DNA of 64,000 nt from assembly GCF_005280735.1 (NCBI RefSeq), contig NZ_CP040078.1:2728001-2792000 (forward strand), in the 5' to 3' direction. Below the pieces are notes generated by a model, which saw nothing but the letters and a program-made list of their open reading frames with translations, searched no databases and was not told where the DNA came from. Every line of letters starts with the position of its first letter. The first letter of the stretch is position 1. Origin of the DNA: Trinickia violacea. Lineage in GTDB: Bacteria; Pseudomonadota; Gammaproteobacteria; Burkholderiales; Burkholderiaceae. Shown here one piece after another: positions 1 through 8,164 of the stretch. A program made the translations under genes and the position numbers.

Positions 1-318
1 CACGCCGTCGACATTCATCGGACGAGCGATTGCGCCCGATTGCGTCGCACCGCCGGTGCTGCCGCCGTAACCGCTGGTATCGGCAACCGCCTGGACTTGA
101 GCACCGTTTTGCGCGTTCACGCGGGCTTCGGCAGCCTGGATGTCAGCCGGATAGTACGGGTTGTGCGCGGCGGGGTTGAAACCGGCTTGCTCGACCTTCA
201 CGAGATCGGCCTTCACTTCAGCGCGGGTAACCGGCTGTTGGTTCGATTGCGCAAACGAAGCGACAGGAGCAGCGAAGACGGCAGCAGCAGCGACGACAGC
301 ATAAACGAGCGATTTCAT
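1..318 (-). CDS. DUF4148 secreted small protein (3' end outside window)
   Basis: The visible 106 residues begin with a signal peptide (MKSLVYAVVAAAAVFAAPVASFA, likely cleaved before QSNQQ). They continue into the DUF4148 signature, in which a short helix (VTRAEVKADLVKVEQAGF) is followed by an NPYYPADIQAAEARV segment. Such small periplasmic proteins are abundant in Burkholderiaceae and have no assigned function. The start is set by a strong GGAGG ribosome binding site just upstream. The stop codon lies beyond the left edge of the window, so the protein is incomplete. It is transcribed away from gnd behind the gnd terminator, so it has its own promoter. Confidence 0.85.
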   Translation of the reverse strand, partial: MKSLVYAVVAAAAVFAAPVASFAQSNQQPVTRAEVKADLVKVEQAGFNPAAHNPYYPADIQAAEARVNAQNGAQVQAVADTSGYGGSTGGATQSGAIARPMNVDGV

Positions 319-518
319 GACCTACCTCCGAGATTTTTTGGTTCACCGCAAACCACATGTCTGCAGCGATTGACGAAAGTCTAGTCCTCGGATTGCCTAG
401 GGAAAACCCCGATTTCACAGAAACAGTTTTCACGAATCCGCAACAATTGAGACCTCAATACCCTCTTTACGATTGCGTTTATGAGTAATCGACGCTCGTT
501 TTCGTGGAGCCGTCGAAT

Positions 519-558
519 AAAAACCGGGGCGGACCCGCCGTTCGGCAAATCCGCCCCG
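519..558 (-). terminator. Rho-independent terminator of gnd
   Basis: A 9-bp stem (525-533 pairing with 550-558, CGGGGCGGA/TCCGCCCCG) encloses a smaller GCCG/CGGC hairpin. On the minus strand it is followed by GG and a run of five T (519-523). It lies 36 bp past the gnd stop codon, in the correct orientation. Confidence 0.85.
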
Positions 559-594
559 CATGGCTTGCTCGGTCGTGCTGCGACGCCGCGAGAA

Positions 595-2004
595 TCAGGA
601 CCAGTTGGCGTGGAAACTCCCCGCGCGGTCGATGCGCTCGAACGTGTGGGCGCCGAAGAAGTCGCGCTGCGCCTGAACCAGATTCGCGGGCAGGCGTTCC
701 GAGCGATAGCCGTCGAAATACGCGATCGCCGACGCAAACGCCGGCACCGGCACGCCGGACGCCACCGCCGAGGTCACCACGTCGCGCAAAGCGGACTGGT
801 AGTTCGCCGCGATTTCGCTGAAATACGGATCGAGCAGCAGGTTCGCGAGCGCCGGATCTTTTGCGTAGGCATCGGTGATCTTCTGCAGAAAGCGCGCGCG
901 GATGATGCAGCCCGCGCGGAAGATTTTCGCGATTCCGCCGAATTCGAGATTCCAGTGGTATTCCGCCGACGCCGCGCGCAGTTGCGCAAAGCCCTGCGCG
1001 TACGAAATCACCTTGCTGAAATAGAGCGCGCGGCGCACGGCCTCGATGAACGCCGCGCGGTCGCCCGCGAACGATTTCGCAGCGGGCCCGGCGAGCACCT
1101 TGCTCGCCGCGACGCGCTCGGTCTTCAGCGACGACAACACGCGCGCGAACACCGATTCGGTGATCAGCGGCAGCGGCACGCCGAGATCGAGCGCATTCTG
1201 GCTCGTCCACTTGCCGGTGCCTTTTTGCGCGGCGCGGTCGAGGATCACGTCGACGAGATCCTGGCCGGTCTCGTCATCCTTCTTGCTGAAAATCTTCGAG
1301 GTGATTTCGATCAGATAGCTGTCGAGCTCGCCCTGGTTCCACTCGGTATAGACCTTGCCGAGCTCCGCGTTCGAAAGCCCGAGCACGTTCTTGAGCACCG
1401 AGTAGCTCTCGGCGATCAATTGCATGTCGCCGTACTCGATGCCGTTGTGGACCATCTTCACGAAGTGCCCCGCCCCGTCCGGGCCCATGTACGCGACGCA
1501 CGGCTCGCCGTCCGGCGCTTTCGCGGCGATCTCGGTGAGGATCGGCGCAACCAGGTCATAAGCGTCGCGCGGGCCGCCGGGCATGATCGACGGGCCCTTG
1601 AGCGCGCCCTCTTCGCCGCCCGACACGCCGGTGCCGATGAAATGCAGCTTCGCCTTCGCGAGATCCTGATTGCGGCGGATCGTATCGGTGAAGTGCGTGT
1701 TGCCGCCGTCGATCAGGATGTCGCCCTCGTCGAGCAGCGGCTTGAGTGCCGCGATCGTGGCGTCGGTCGGCTCGCCCGCCTTGACCATCAGTAGAATGCG
1801 GCGCGGCTTTTCCAGCGATTCGACGAATTCCTCGAGCGTGTACGCCGGCACGAGCTTGCGCTCGGGGAACTCGGCGATCAGTTCGTCGGTTTTCGTGCTG
1901 CTGCGGTTGTAGACGGACACGGCATGCCCGCGACTCTCGATGTTCAGCGCCAAGTTGCGGCCCATGACCGCCAGACCGACTACGCCGATTGCTTGTTTGC
2001 TCAT
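595..2004 (-). CDS. gnd: 6-phosphogluconate dehydrogenase, decarboxylating
   Basis: This cytosolic enzyme of the oxidative pentose phosphate pathway converts 6-phosphogluconate and NADP+ to ribulose 5-phosphate, CO2 and NADPH. The 469 residues match the usual length of long-form Gnd. The N-terminal nucleotide fold starts GVVGLAVMGRNLALN. The substrate-site motifs DGGNTHF, GTGVSGGEEGA and KMVHNGIEYGDMQLI are all intact, as is the all-helical C-terminal domain. An AGGAGA ribosome binding site sits 8 nt before the ATG. The gene is monocistronic, with its own terminator and an unusual leader of four hairpins (2023-2192), so mRNA-level control is plausible but unproven. Confidence 0.97.
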   Translation of the reverse strand: MSKQAIGVVGLAVMGRNLALNIESRGHAVSVYNRSSTKTDELIAEFPERKLVPAYTLEEFVESLEKPRRILLMVKAGEPTDATIAALKPLLDEGDILIDGGNTHFTDTIRRNQDLAKAKLHFIGTGVSGGEEGALKGPSIMPGGPRDAYDLVAPILTEIAAKAPDGEPCVAYMGPDGAGHFVKMVHNGIEYGDMQLIAESYSVLKNVLGLSNAELGKVYTEWNQGELDSYLIEITSKIFSKKDDETGQDLVDVILDRAAQKGTGKWTSQNALDLGVPLPLITESVFARVLSSLKTERVAASKVLAGPAAKSFAGDRAAFIEAVRRALYFSKVISYAQGFAQLRAASAEYHWNLEFGGIAKIFRAGCIIRARFLQKITDAYAKDPALANLLLDPYFSEIAANYQSALRDVVTSAVASGVPVPAFASAIAYFDGYRSERLPANLVQAQRDFFGAHTFERIDRAGSFHANWS

Positions 2005-2022
2005 TTTCCAATTCTCCTGTCG

Positions 2023-2192
2023 ACCGGAGTTGGCGCTTTAGCGCTTACTCCGGTCCCATGCCGAGGTTGCCTGAAGTTAGCGCTTCAGCGCTTACTTCAG
2101 GCCCACGGCGGTCGGTCAGAGTTAGCGCTTTAGCGCTTACTCTGACCCCATGCTGTGGATGTTTGGAGTTGGCGCTTCAGCGCCTACTCCAA
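2023..2192 (-). repeat. Array of four covarying hairpin repeats in the gnd leader
   Basis: Four nested palindromes of 30-34 bp lie at 2023-2054, 2070-2101, 2114-2147 and 2163-2192, starting 44-49 bp apart. Each has a variable outer stem ending in GAGT/ACTC or AAGT/ACTT and an inner near-constant stem of the form AGCGCT-2 nt-AGCGCT. The outer stems differ in sequence yet remain paired: ACCGGAGT/ACTCCGGT, CCTGAAGT/ACTTCAGG, GGTCAGAGT/ACTCTGACC, TTGGAGT/ACTCCAA. Short spacers such as CCCATGC and CCCACGG are similar. The first hairpin ends 4 bp from the gnd Shine-Dalgarno. Related single units occur near 16411 and 32512. Confidence 0.85.
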
Positions 2193-2225
2193 GCCCGTAG
2201 CGGTCGAATCCTGTCGAAACCCGTG

Positions 2226-2250
2226 CTGCGCCGGTCAGCACACGGCGCAG
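2226..2250 (-). terminator. Stem-loop downstream of the DUF938 gene, possible terminator
   Basis: CTGCGCCG (2226-2233) pairs perfectly with CGGCGCAG (2243-2250) across a 9-nt loop, 80 bp past the stop codon of the methyltransferase gene on the minus strand. There is no clear T tract, so it may be a pause or processing site rather than an intrinsic terminator. Confidence 0.4.
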
Positions 2251-2329
2251 CGACAAGGATAAAAGAAATGCGCCGCCGATGCCGTGACGGCGACACACGG
2301 CGTATGCCTCAGTGCCGCTTGTTTCCGGC

Positions 2330-2959
2330 TCAATCGCCGTACGCTTCCTTGCGAAACACGACGCTGAAATTGTTCGCGGGCATCGCGACGACATCGCTCA
2401 GCGTGAAGCCCTCTTGCGCCGCGAGATCCGCGACGGCCTCCATGTCGCGCACGCCCCATTCGGGGTTGCGGCTTTTCAATTGCCTGTCGAACGCATCGTT
2501 CGACTCCGCGGTGTGCGCACCGTTGCGTCGATACGGTCCGTACAAAACCAGAACGCCGCCCGCGCCGAGTACGCGCCCCGCACCCGCCATCAGCGCCTGC
2601 GCCGCAGCCCACGGGGCGATATGAATCATGTTGATGCAGACGACCGCATCCGCCGCCATGATCGGCCACGGCTCACGCATCACGTCGAGATCGAGCGGCG
2701 TGCGCAGATTCGGCAGCGCGGCGTGCGTGCGCCAGGCGTCGATCGATGCGCGCGCGTCCGGCGCTGCGTCGCTCGGCTGCCATTCGAGCTCGGGAAGCGC
2801 CGCGGAAAAGTGCACGGCGTGCTGGCCCGTGCCGCTCGCGATCTCCAGCACGAGACCGCTCGGCGGCAACACGCGCCGCAACACGGCGAGGATCGGATCG
2901 CGATTGCGCTCCGCTGCGGGTGCGCTTTGGCGCGATGTCGAGAGGGAGTCGTCCGGCAC
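2330..2959 (-). CDS. DUF938 family SAM-dependent methyltransferase
   Basis: A 209-residue class I methyltransferase-like protein of the DUF938 family. The SAM-binding motif I is VLEIASGTGQHAVHF (about residues 37-51), followed by the acidic motif around WQPSDAAPDAR. The family-typical segment CINMIHIAPWAAA occupies the post-II position, and the C-terminal NNFSVVFRKE also fits the family. The substrate is unknown. The protein is preceded by the sirtuin gene on the same strand with a 36-bp gap, so co-transcription is possible. Residues before RNRDPIL are poorly conserved, so the exact start is less certain than the frame. Confidence 0.85.
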   Translation of the reverse strand: MPDDSLSTSRQSAPAAERNRDPILAVLRRVLPPSGLVLEIASGTGQHAVHFSAALPELEWQPSDAAPDARASIDAWRTHAALPNLRTPLDLDVMREPWPIMAADAVVCINMIHIAPWAAAQALMAGAGRVLGAGGVLVLYGPYRRNGAHTAESNDAFDRQLKSRNPEWGVRDMEAVADLAAQEGFTLSDVVAMPANNFSVVFRKEAYGD

Positions 2960-2995
2960 GGTGGTTGTCCTTGATCGATCGGGTGGGCGGCGTGG

Positions 2996-3859
2996 CTAGG
3001 CGTCGTCGCCGCTAATCCGCGTAGCGAGTGCGCTCAACACGTTGCCGCAAGGGGCCGGCACCTTCAGCGTCAACAACGCGTCCGCGCGCGTGTGACCGAG
3101 ATTCACGGCCGCAATCGGCTTGCCCATCTTTTCAGCCCATACGCAAAAGCGATACCCCGAGTAGACCATCAGCGACGAGCCGACGACGAGCATCGCATCC
3201 GCTTCCTCCAGCGACGCCGCAGCCGCATCGACGCGTTCGCGCGGCACGCTTTCGCCGAAGAACACGACGGACGGCTTGAGCATCCCGCCGCAATGCGGAC
3301 ACGCGGGAATGCGGAAGTTATCGAGGTCGTGCCATTCGAGGTGGGCGTCGCCATCGGCGGCGGGCGCGGCGATGGCGTCGACGAGCTCGGGATTGTCGGC
3401 TTCGAGACGCGGCTGGATCGCCGCGCGCGTGTGCTCGGCGCCGCAATCGAGGCACGCGACATGGCCGATGCTGCCGTGCAGCTCGATCACATCGGCGCTG
3501 CCCGCGCGCTGGTGCAGGCCGTCGACGTTCTGCGTAACGAGGCGGCCGACGTGCCCCGCCCTTTCGAGCTTGGCGAGCGCGTGATGCGCGGCGTTCGGCT
3601 GTGCCTTGCCGACTACCGGCCAGCCGACCATGCTGCGCGCCCAATAGCGGCGGCGCGCGTGATCCGAGCCGAGGAAGTCCTGCAGTTGAATCGGTTGAGA
3701 GCGCATCCATCGGCCGTGCTCGTCGCGATAGCCGGGAATGCCGGAATCGGTGCTGATGCCGGCGCCGGTCAGCACGAAGAGGCGCGGATGGCGGCGCACG
3801 AAGTCGTGCAATGCGTCGAGCGAATCGGATGCGGCGGCTACGGGAAGCGAGTCGGACAT
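2996..3859 (-). CDS. Class II-like Sir2 family NAD-dependent protein deacylase
   Basis: A 287-residue sirtuin. It carries the NAD-binding GAGISTDSGIP loop (residues 32-42), the TQNVDGLH motif (109-115) and the catalytic histidine H128 in ELHGS. Two cysteine pairs (C136/C139 and C187/C190) would bind the structural zinc. It has no transmembrane segment. Sirtuins remove acetyl or other acyl groups from lysine using NAD+, producing O-acyl-ADP-ribose and nicotinamide. The order of motifs and the insertion between the cysteine pairs resemble the SIRT4-like class II group often found in Burkholderiales. The target is unknown. A 146-bp gap separates it from the upstream DUF971 gene. Confidence 0.93.
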   Translation of the reverse strand: MSDSLPVAAASDSLDALHDFVRRHPRLFVLTGAGISTDSGIPGYRDEHGRWMRSQPIQLQDFLGSDHARRRYWARSMVGWPVVGKAQPNAAHHALAKLERAGHVGRLVTQNVDGLHQRAGSADVIELHGSIGHVACLDCGAEHTRAAIQPRLEADNPELVDAIAAPAADGDAHLEWHDLDNFRIPACPHCGGMLKPSVVFFGESVPRERVDAAAASLEEADAMLVVGSSLMVYSGYRFCVWAEKMGKPIAAVNLGHTRADALLTLKVPAPCGNVLSALATRISGDDA

Positions 3860-4005
3860 GGCGTGACGGATCGGGTATACAACATGCCGCCGAACGGTGC
3901 GGCGGCGGGCCGGCCTATGACGGCCCCACCTAGAGCGGCCCCGCCGATTTTACGCCGCTTGGCGTGCCCGCGTGTTCTGCGCGCCTTTGCCCAACGGGAA
4001 GCGCC

Positions 4006-4308
4006 TTACGTCTGGAGCACCAGAGCGCGCGGCGCGAGCGCGTCGAGGTAGACCCAAGGGTAGATGCCCTGCGAGTGGCCATCGCTGAACACGAGTTGTA
4101 TACCGTATCCCATCGGTTGAATGCCGAATACCGCCACCTCGTCCGCAATGGCGATCGTCCCGCCTTGCAGACGGATGCGCCGGCACGCGGAGCATGGGCA
4201 ATTCGCGCGCAGCGTGGAGTCGCTGAATTCGTCCACGCGGCCATCTTGCCAATGGACCGTGAGGGTGCGCACCGTTCTGTTCAGCGCGATGCGTTGCGGA
4301 GTTTCCAT
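4006..4308 (-). CDS. DUF971 (GBBH-like N-terminal) small protein
   Basis: A 100-residue protein of the DUF971 family, the domain also found at the N terminus of gamma-butyrobetaine hydroxylase. The family pattern is visible as LTVHWQDGRVDEF, a Cys-rich CPCSACRR segment, and GIQPMGYGIQLVFSDGHSQGIYPWVYL near the end. The CPCSAC motif could bind a metal. An in-frame extension upstream exists but overlaps the HEAT gene, so the ATG at 4308, 10 bp after the HEAT stop codon, is chosen. It is the last gene of the GntR/AprBA-like/HEAT operon. DUF971 proteins often neighbour Fe-S biogenesis genes, so a cofactor role for the upstream oxidoreductase is an inference only. Confidence 0.88.
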   Translation of the reverse strand: METPQRIALNRTVRTLTVHWQDGRVDEFSDSTLRANCPCSACRRIRLQGGTIAIADEVAVFGIQPMGYGIQLVFSDGHSQGIYPWVYLDALAPRALVLQT

Positions 4309-4318
4309 CTCGGCACGC

Positions 4319-5326
4319 TCACCGGTTGCTCGTGTCGATCTGCGCAAGCGCGATGCGCACCGCCTTGCGGACCTCTGGGTCCGCATCCGACGCCGCTGCT
4401 TGCAACGCCGGCAACGCGCTGCGCGTGCCGATTTCGCCGAGCGCAAGCGCGGCTTCCTTGCGCAGATTGCTGATTGCGTGCGCGAGCAGCGCCGCAAGCG
4501 GTTCGCTCGCGGTCGCATCGCGCAGCTTGCCGAGCGCGCGTGCCGCTTGCAGTCGCACTTGCCAGTATTCGTCGTCGAGCGCGGCGATCAAGGCGTCGCG
4601 CGCCGGCTGCGCTTGCAGCTTGCCGAGCGTCGCCGCAGCTTCCTCGCGAACCTGCCACGCGGCGTCGCGCAACGCGCCCAACAGCGCATCGACCACCCGC
4701 GCCTCCGGTGCGTGTGCCGCGGCCGCAAACCCCAGCGCGCCGATCGCGGCACGGCGGATCTGCGCGTTCGGTTCGGTCGCGGTCAACGCCGTCAGCGCGG
4801 GCACCGCCCGCTCGTCCTTCAGCCAGCCGAGTACACCGACGGCTTCGAGACGCACCGTCGCGTCGTCATCGCTGAGGGCAAACATCGCCGGATCGAACGC
4901 GCCGGCATAGCGAAGCTCGCGAAGCGCACGCAGCACCGCGCTGCGCACGAACGCGTCGGCATGCGTGCTCCAGCGCGTGAGAATCGCACCCGATTGCGCG
5001 TGCTTCGTTTCGGCGAGACTGTGCGCCGCGGCTTCGCGAACCTCTCGTGACGGATCGACCAACGCCCCGCACAGCGCTTCGACGACGTCATCGCGTTCCC
5101 ACGCGCCGAGCAGTCGCGCTGCTTCCGCGCGCACTGGATCCGCGGCGTCGTCACGCAACGCGGCGGCGATCGGCTCGATTAGACCCTCGTCTTCGAGATC
5201 GGCCAGCTCGATCAACGCAATGCGCCGCACCGCGGCATCGCTCGACGCCAGACGCGGCAGCAGTGCGGCCGCGTCTTCGTCGAGCGCGGCGGGATCGAAA
5301 TTCAGGGGGCGCGCGGAATGTGTCAT
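4319..5326 (-). CDS. HEAT-repeat / PBS-lyase-like repeat protein
   Basis: A 335-residue soluble protein built almost entirely of about eight tandem helical HEAT repeats of about 31 residues. Recurring blocks of the type VRxEAAxxLGxL are seen, for example VRAEAARLLGAW, VREEAAATLGKL and LRKEAALALGEI. Such proteins are scaffolds, and some bacterial members assist cofactor attachment or assembly of redox enzymes. The ATG at 5326 (MTHSARPL) is used because longer versions run through the preceding ferredoxin gene. It starts 20 bp after the ferredoxin stop and is followed 10 bp later by DUF971, so its job is probably linked to the AprBA-like enzyme. No catalytic residues were recognised. Confidence 0.9.
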   Translation of the reverse strand: MTHSARPLNFDPAALDEDAAALLPRLASSDAAVRRIALIELADLEDEGLIEPIAAALRDDAADPVRAEAARLLGAWERDDVVEALCGALVDPSREVREAAAHSLAETKHAQSGAILTRWSTHADAFVRSAVLRALRELRYAGAFDPAMFALSDDDATVRLEAVGVLGWLKDERAVPALTALTATEPNAQIRRAAIGALGFAAAAHAPEARVVDALLGALRDAAWQVREEAAATLGKLQAQPARDALIAALDDEYWQVRLQAARALGKLRDATASEPLAALLAHAISNLRKEAALALGEIGTRSALPALQAAASDADPEVRKAVRIALAQIDTSNR

Positions 5327-5346
5327 CGGCGTTCGCTCGAAAGGGG

Positions 5347-5592
5347 TTAGCGCAACAAATAGGGAATGTCGACCTTGACCGCGCCCGTCGGGCAATCCTT
5401 CTCGCACGGCATGCAGTACCAGCATTCGTCGAACTTCATGTAGGCGCTGCCCTTTTCGATATCGATCGCAAGCAGGTCGAGCGGGCACACGTCGACGCAG
5501 ACCGTGCAGCCTTTATCGGCAATGCACTTGTCGGCGTCGATCGTGACGGGTGCGGCGCTGCGCTGGAAAATATCGTGCGGCGTATGGGACAT
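5347..5592 (-). CDS. AprB-like 2[4Fe-4S] ferredoxin subunit
   Basis: An 81-residue ferredoxin with two four-iron cluster motifs. The first is CIADKGCTVCVDVCP, with an expanded C-x5-C-x2-C-x3-C spacing. The second is CWYCMPCEKDCP, C-x2-C-x2-C-x3-C. This pair and the following TGAV are typical of the beta subunit of adenylylsulfate reductase and related two-subunit flavoprotein oxidoreductases. The gene begins 10 bp after the flavoprotein stop codon, so the two products should form one complex in the cytosol, the ferredoxin passing electrons to or from FAD. The ATG at 5592 follows a GAGGAG-type ribosome binding site. The longer frame overlaps the flavoprotein gene and is unlikely. Confidence 0.92.
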   Translation of the reverse strand: MSHTPHDIFQRSAAPVTIDADKCIADKGCTVCVDVCPLDLLAIDIEKGSAYMKFDECWYCMPCEKDCPTGAVKVDIPYLLR

Positions 5593-5602
5593 CGTGAACT
5601 CC

Positions 5603-7357
5603 TCAAGCGGCAAGCGCTCGCTCGCCGGCGTCAGTGTCGGCGTCGGCGTCGATGCGCAGGTTTCGGTAAGCATCGCTTTCGCGCTCGTCGAGCGCGACGA
5701 TGTACGGTTCGACGGAACGCTTCACGCTCGTCATGTTGCCGCCCGCGTCCTTTTGCAGATGCGTGTGGCAGAACCATTCGGCGTCGTTGCGCTGCGGGTA
5801 GTCGACGCGGTGGTGATACAGCCCCCAGCGGCTCTCGGTGCGAAAGAGCGACGCGCGCGCCGCCATCTCCGCGCAATCGCGAATCGCGCGCACCTCGGCC
5901 GCGCGCATCAGCTCGTGCGGACTGTTTGCTTGGATCGCGTCGATGTCGTCGGCGATTTCGGCGAAGCGCCGCAGGCCGATTTCCATCTTGCGTGTGACCT
6001 TCGGCGGCTGCAGGTAGTCGTTGACCATGCGCCGCAGCTTGTATTCCACTTGCGACGGCGCAAGCCCCGACTCGCGTTCGAGCGGCGCAAGCGCGCGCGT
6101 GCGTTCGGCGGCCACCTGCGCTTCGTCGAGCGGCGCGTGCTCGCGGCCCGCCACATAGTCCGCGGCGTTCTCTCCCGCGAACCAGCCATACGTAAACGCA
6201 CCGAGCATGTAGTTGTGCGGGACCGCCGCCATGTCGCCTGCCGCGTAAAGCCCCGGCACGGTCGTCTCCGCGCGCTCGTTCACGTAGACGCCCGACGCGC
6301 TATGGCCGCTGCAAAAACCGATCTCGGAGATGTGCATTTCGACCATCTGCGTGCGGTAATCGGTGCCGCGCCCCGCGTGAAAGCGTCCGCGGCTCGGGCG
6401 CTCGTTCGTGTGCAGGATCTGCTCGATCGTCTGGATCGTCTCTTCGGCGAGATGGTCGAGTTTCAAGAACACCGGGCCATTGCCGCTTTGCAGCTCCTGG
6501 TAGAACTCCCACATCATCTGGCCGCTCCAGTAATCGCATTCGATGAAGCGCTCGCCCTTGCCGTTCGCCGTAAAGCCGCCGAGCGGCCCGGTCACGTACG
6601 CGCAAGCCGGACCGTTATAGTCCTTGATGAGCGGATTGATCTGGAAGCACTCGAGATTGGCGAGCGCGGCGCCCGCATGGTAGGCCATCGCGTAGCCGTC
6701 GCCGGCGTTGGTCGGGTTCTCGTAGGTGCCCATCAAGTAGCCCGATGCAGGCAAGCCGAGGCGCCCCGCCGCACCGCAACTCAGGATCACGGCCTTGGCG
6801 CGCACCACATAGAAATCGGCCGTGCGGCAATCGAAGCCGAGCACGCCGCTCACGCGCCCGTCTCCATCGGTCAAGAGCCGCGTCGCGACGATGCGATTCG
6901 TGATTGCCACGCGCGAGCGCTTCAACTGCCGGTACAGCACCTTCTTGATGTCGTGACCTTCCGGCATCGGCAGCACATACGAGCCCATGTGGTGCACTTT
7001 CTTCACCGCATAGTCACCGGTGCCGTCCTTCTCGAACTTCACGCCCCATCGATCGAGCGCCTCGATCGTCTTGAAGCTGTGCTTCGCGTACGCATAGACC
7101 GCGCGCTGGTCGACGATACCGTCGTTCGCGATCGTGATTTCCTTCGTGTACTGCTCAGGCGTCGCGTGGCCGGGAATCACCGCGTTGTTGAGCCCGTCCA
7201 TGCCCATCGAGATCGCGCCGCTGCGCTTCACGTTCGCCTTTTCGAGCAGCAGCACGTTGAGCTTCGGGTTGCGTTCCTTCGCTTTGACCGCGGCCATCGG
7301 CCCGGCCGTGCCGCCGCCGACCACCACCACGTCGTATTCGAGCACATGCGTGTTCAT
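5603..7357 (-). CDS. AprA-like FAD-dependent oxidoreductase (fumarate reductase / succinate dehydrogenase flavoprotein superfamily)
   Basis: A 584-residue flavoprotein. The FAD-binding fold starts DVVVVGGGTAGPMAA. A KRSGAISMGMDGLNN segment follows, then GDGYAMAYHAGA and, near residues 370-400, GLYAAGDMAAVPHNYMLGAFTYGWFAGE. A helical C-terminal domain ends with the RWGLYHHRVDYP motif. The layout resembles the alpha subunit of adenylylsulfate reductase (AprA) more than succinate dehydrogenase. There is no sat/dsr sulfur-oxidation gene nearby, so the substrate cannot be named. The start overlaps the stop of the GntR gene by 4 bp (ATGA), indicating translational coupling. Its ferredoxin partner follows at once. 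Confidence 0.9.
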   Translation of the reverse strand: MNTHVLEYDVVVVGGGTAGPMAAVKAKERNPKLNVLLLEKANVKRSGAISMGMDGLNNAVIPGHATPEQYTKEITIANDGIVDQRAVYAYAKHSFKTIEALDRWGVKFEKDGTGDYAVKKVHHMGSYVLPMPEGHDIKKVLYRQLKRSRVAITNRIVATRLLTDGDGRVSGVLGFDCRTADFYVVRAKAVILSCGAAGRLGLPASGYLMGTYENPTNAGDGYAMAYHAGAALANLECFQINPLIKDYNGPACAYVTGPLGGFTANGKGERFIECDYWSGQMMWEFYQELQSGNGPVFLKLDHLAEETIQTIEQILHTNERPSRGRFHAGRGTDYRTQMVEMHISEIGFCSGHSASGVYVNERAETTVPGLYAAGDMAAVPHNYMLGAFTYGWFAGENAADYVAGREHAPLDEAQVAAERTRALAPLERESGLAPSQVEYKLRRMVNDYLQPPKVTRKMEIGLRRFAEIADDIDAIQANSPHELMRAAEVRAIRDCAEMAARASLFRTESRWGLYHHRVDYPQRNDAEWFCHTHLQKDAGGNMTSVKRSVEPYIVALDERESDAYRNLRIDADADTDAGERALAA

Positions 7358-8157
7358 CGCTTCGTTCCTTTCGATTGCTGGGTCTGCTTGGGATGCGTGG
7401 CTTTGCGGCGGTCGATGCGCAGGCGGTATTGAAACGCGTCGCCGCGGAAATACAGATGCTCGTAGTCGATCGGCGTGCCGTCGGCGCTGTGGGTCAAGCG
7501 TTCGATGCGCAACACGGGCGCGCCAACGCCAACGTTGAGCGCAGCGGCGATTTCGTCATCGGCGAGCATCGCGTCGATCGACACGTCCGCGTGGCCGAGC
7601 GGCACGCCGCAATCGTTCTCGATGATCAAGAAGATGTCGCGCGCGATCAGGTCGGCGGCAGCGAGGCGCACGCCAAGCGCTTCGGGCACATAGGTCACTT
7701 CGAGCGAAACAGGCTCGCGATTCAGAAACCGCACGCGATGAATCTCGGCGACCTTCGCGCCTTCCGGCAGCGCGAGACGGCTCGCGACATTGCCGTCCGC
7801 TTCGATGAAGCGCACGCCGCGCAACTGGTTGACGATCTCATGCCCCATCGAGGACATCGCTTCCGCGAAGCCCTGCAGCGATGTGACGTCTTGAAACGCC
7901 TTCGGCTTCGACACAAACGTGCCCTTGCCATGCAGCTTGAAAACGAGCCCTTCCTTTTGCAGATCGCCGAGTGCTTGCCGCACCGTGATGCGGCTTACGT
8001 CGAACATCGCGCAGAGTTCGCTTTCGGAAGGCATCCGGCTGTGAGGCGCATAGCGGCCATCGAGGATGCGGGCGCGCAAATCGTCCTTGATTTGCGCGTA
8101 GAGAGGCCGCGCAATCGGCGGCACGAGGTTTCCGTTTGGTGGTGATGGGAGCGGCAT
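7354..8157 (-). CDS. GntR/HutC family transcriptional regulator with UTRA effector domain
   Basis: A 267-residue repressor-type regulator. The winged helix-turn-helix near residues 20-85 contains LRARILDGRY, MPSESELCAMFDVSRITVRQAL and GLVFKLHGKGTFV. A UTRA ligand-binding domain follows, with RVRFLNREPVSLEVTYVP and IDYEHLYFRGDAFQYRLRI. It heads the operon of AprA-like flavoprotein, ferredoxin, HEAT protein and DUF971, and overlaps the flavoprotein start by 4 bp. A HutC-type palindrome lies 7 bp upstream of its start, so negative autoregulation relieved by a small ligand is the simplest reading. The ligand should be the operon's substrate and is unknown. Confidence 0.93.
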   Translation of the reverse strand: MPLPSPPNGNLVPPIARPLYAQIKDDLRARILDGRYAPHSRMPSESELCAMFDVSRITVRQALGDLQKEGLVFKLHGKGTFVSKPKAFQDVTSLQGFAEAMSSMGHEIVNQLRGVRFIEADGNVASRLALPEGAKVAEIHRVRFLNREPVSLEVTYVPEALGVRLAAADLIARDIFLIIENDCGVPLGHADVSIDAMLADDEIAAALNVGVGAPVLRIERLTHSADGTPIDYEHLYFRGDAFQYRLRIDRRKATHPKQTQQSKGTKR

Positions 8158-8164
8158 CGATCAA

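Noticed and set aside
481..1794. A 437-codon open frame on the plus strand opposite gnd.
   Set aside because: It is the antisense of a clearly recognisable gnd, Arg-rich and without family features, as is common in high-GC DNA.
2023..2192. The regularly spaced units looked at first like a small CRISPR array.
   Set aside because: Units are palindromic with covarying arms and 12-16 bp spacers that are themselves similar; no cas genes are present.
5603..7357. Naming the flavoprotein aprA (adenylylsulfate reductase).
   Set aside because: No sulfur-oxidation or sulfate-activation genes are linked, and active-site residues could not be verified without a structural alignment.
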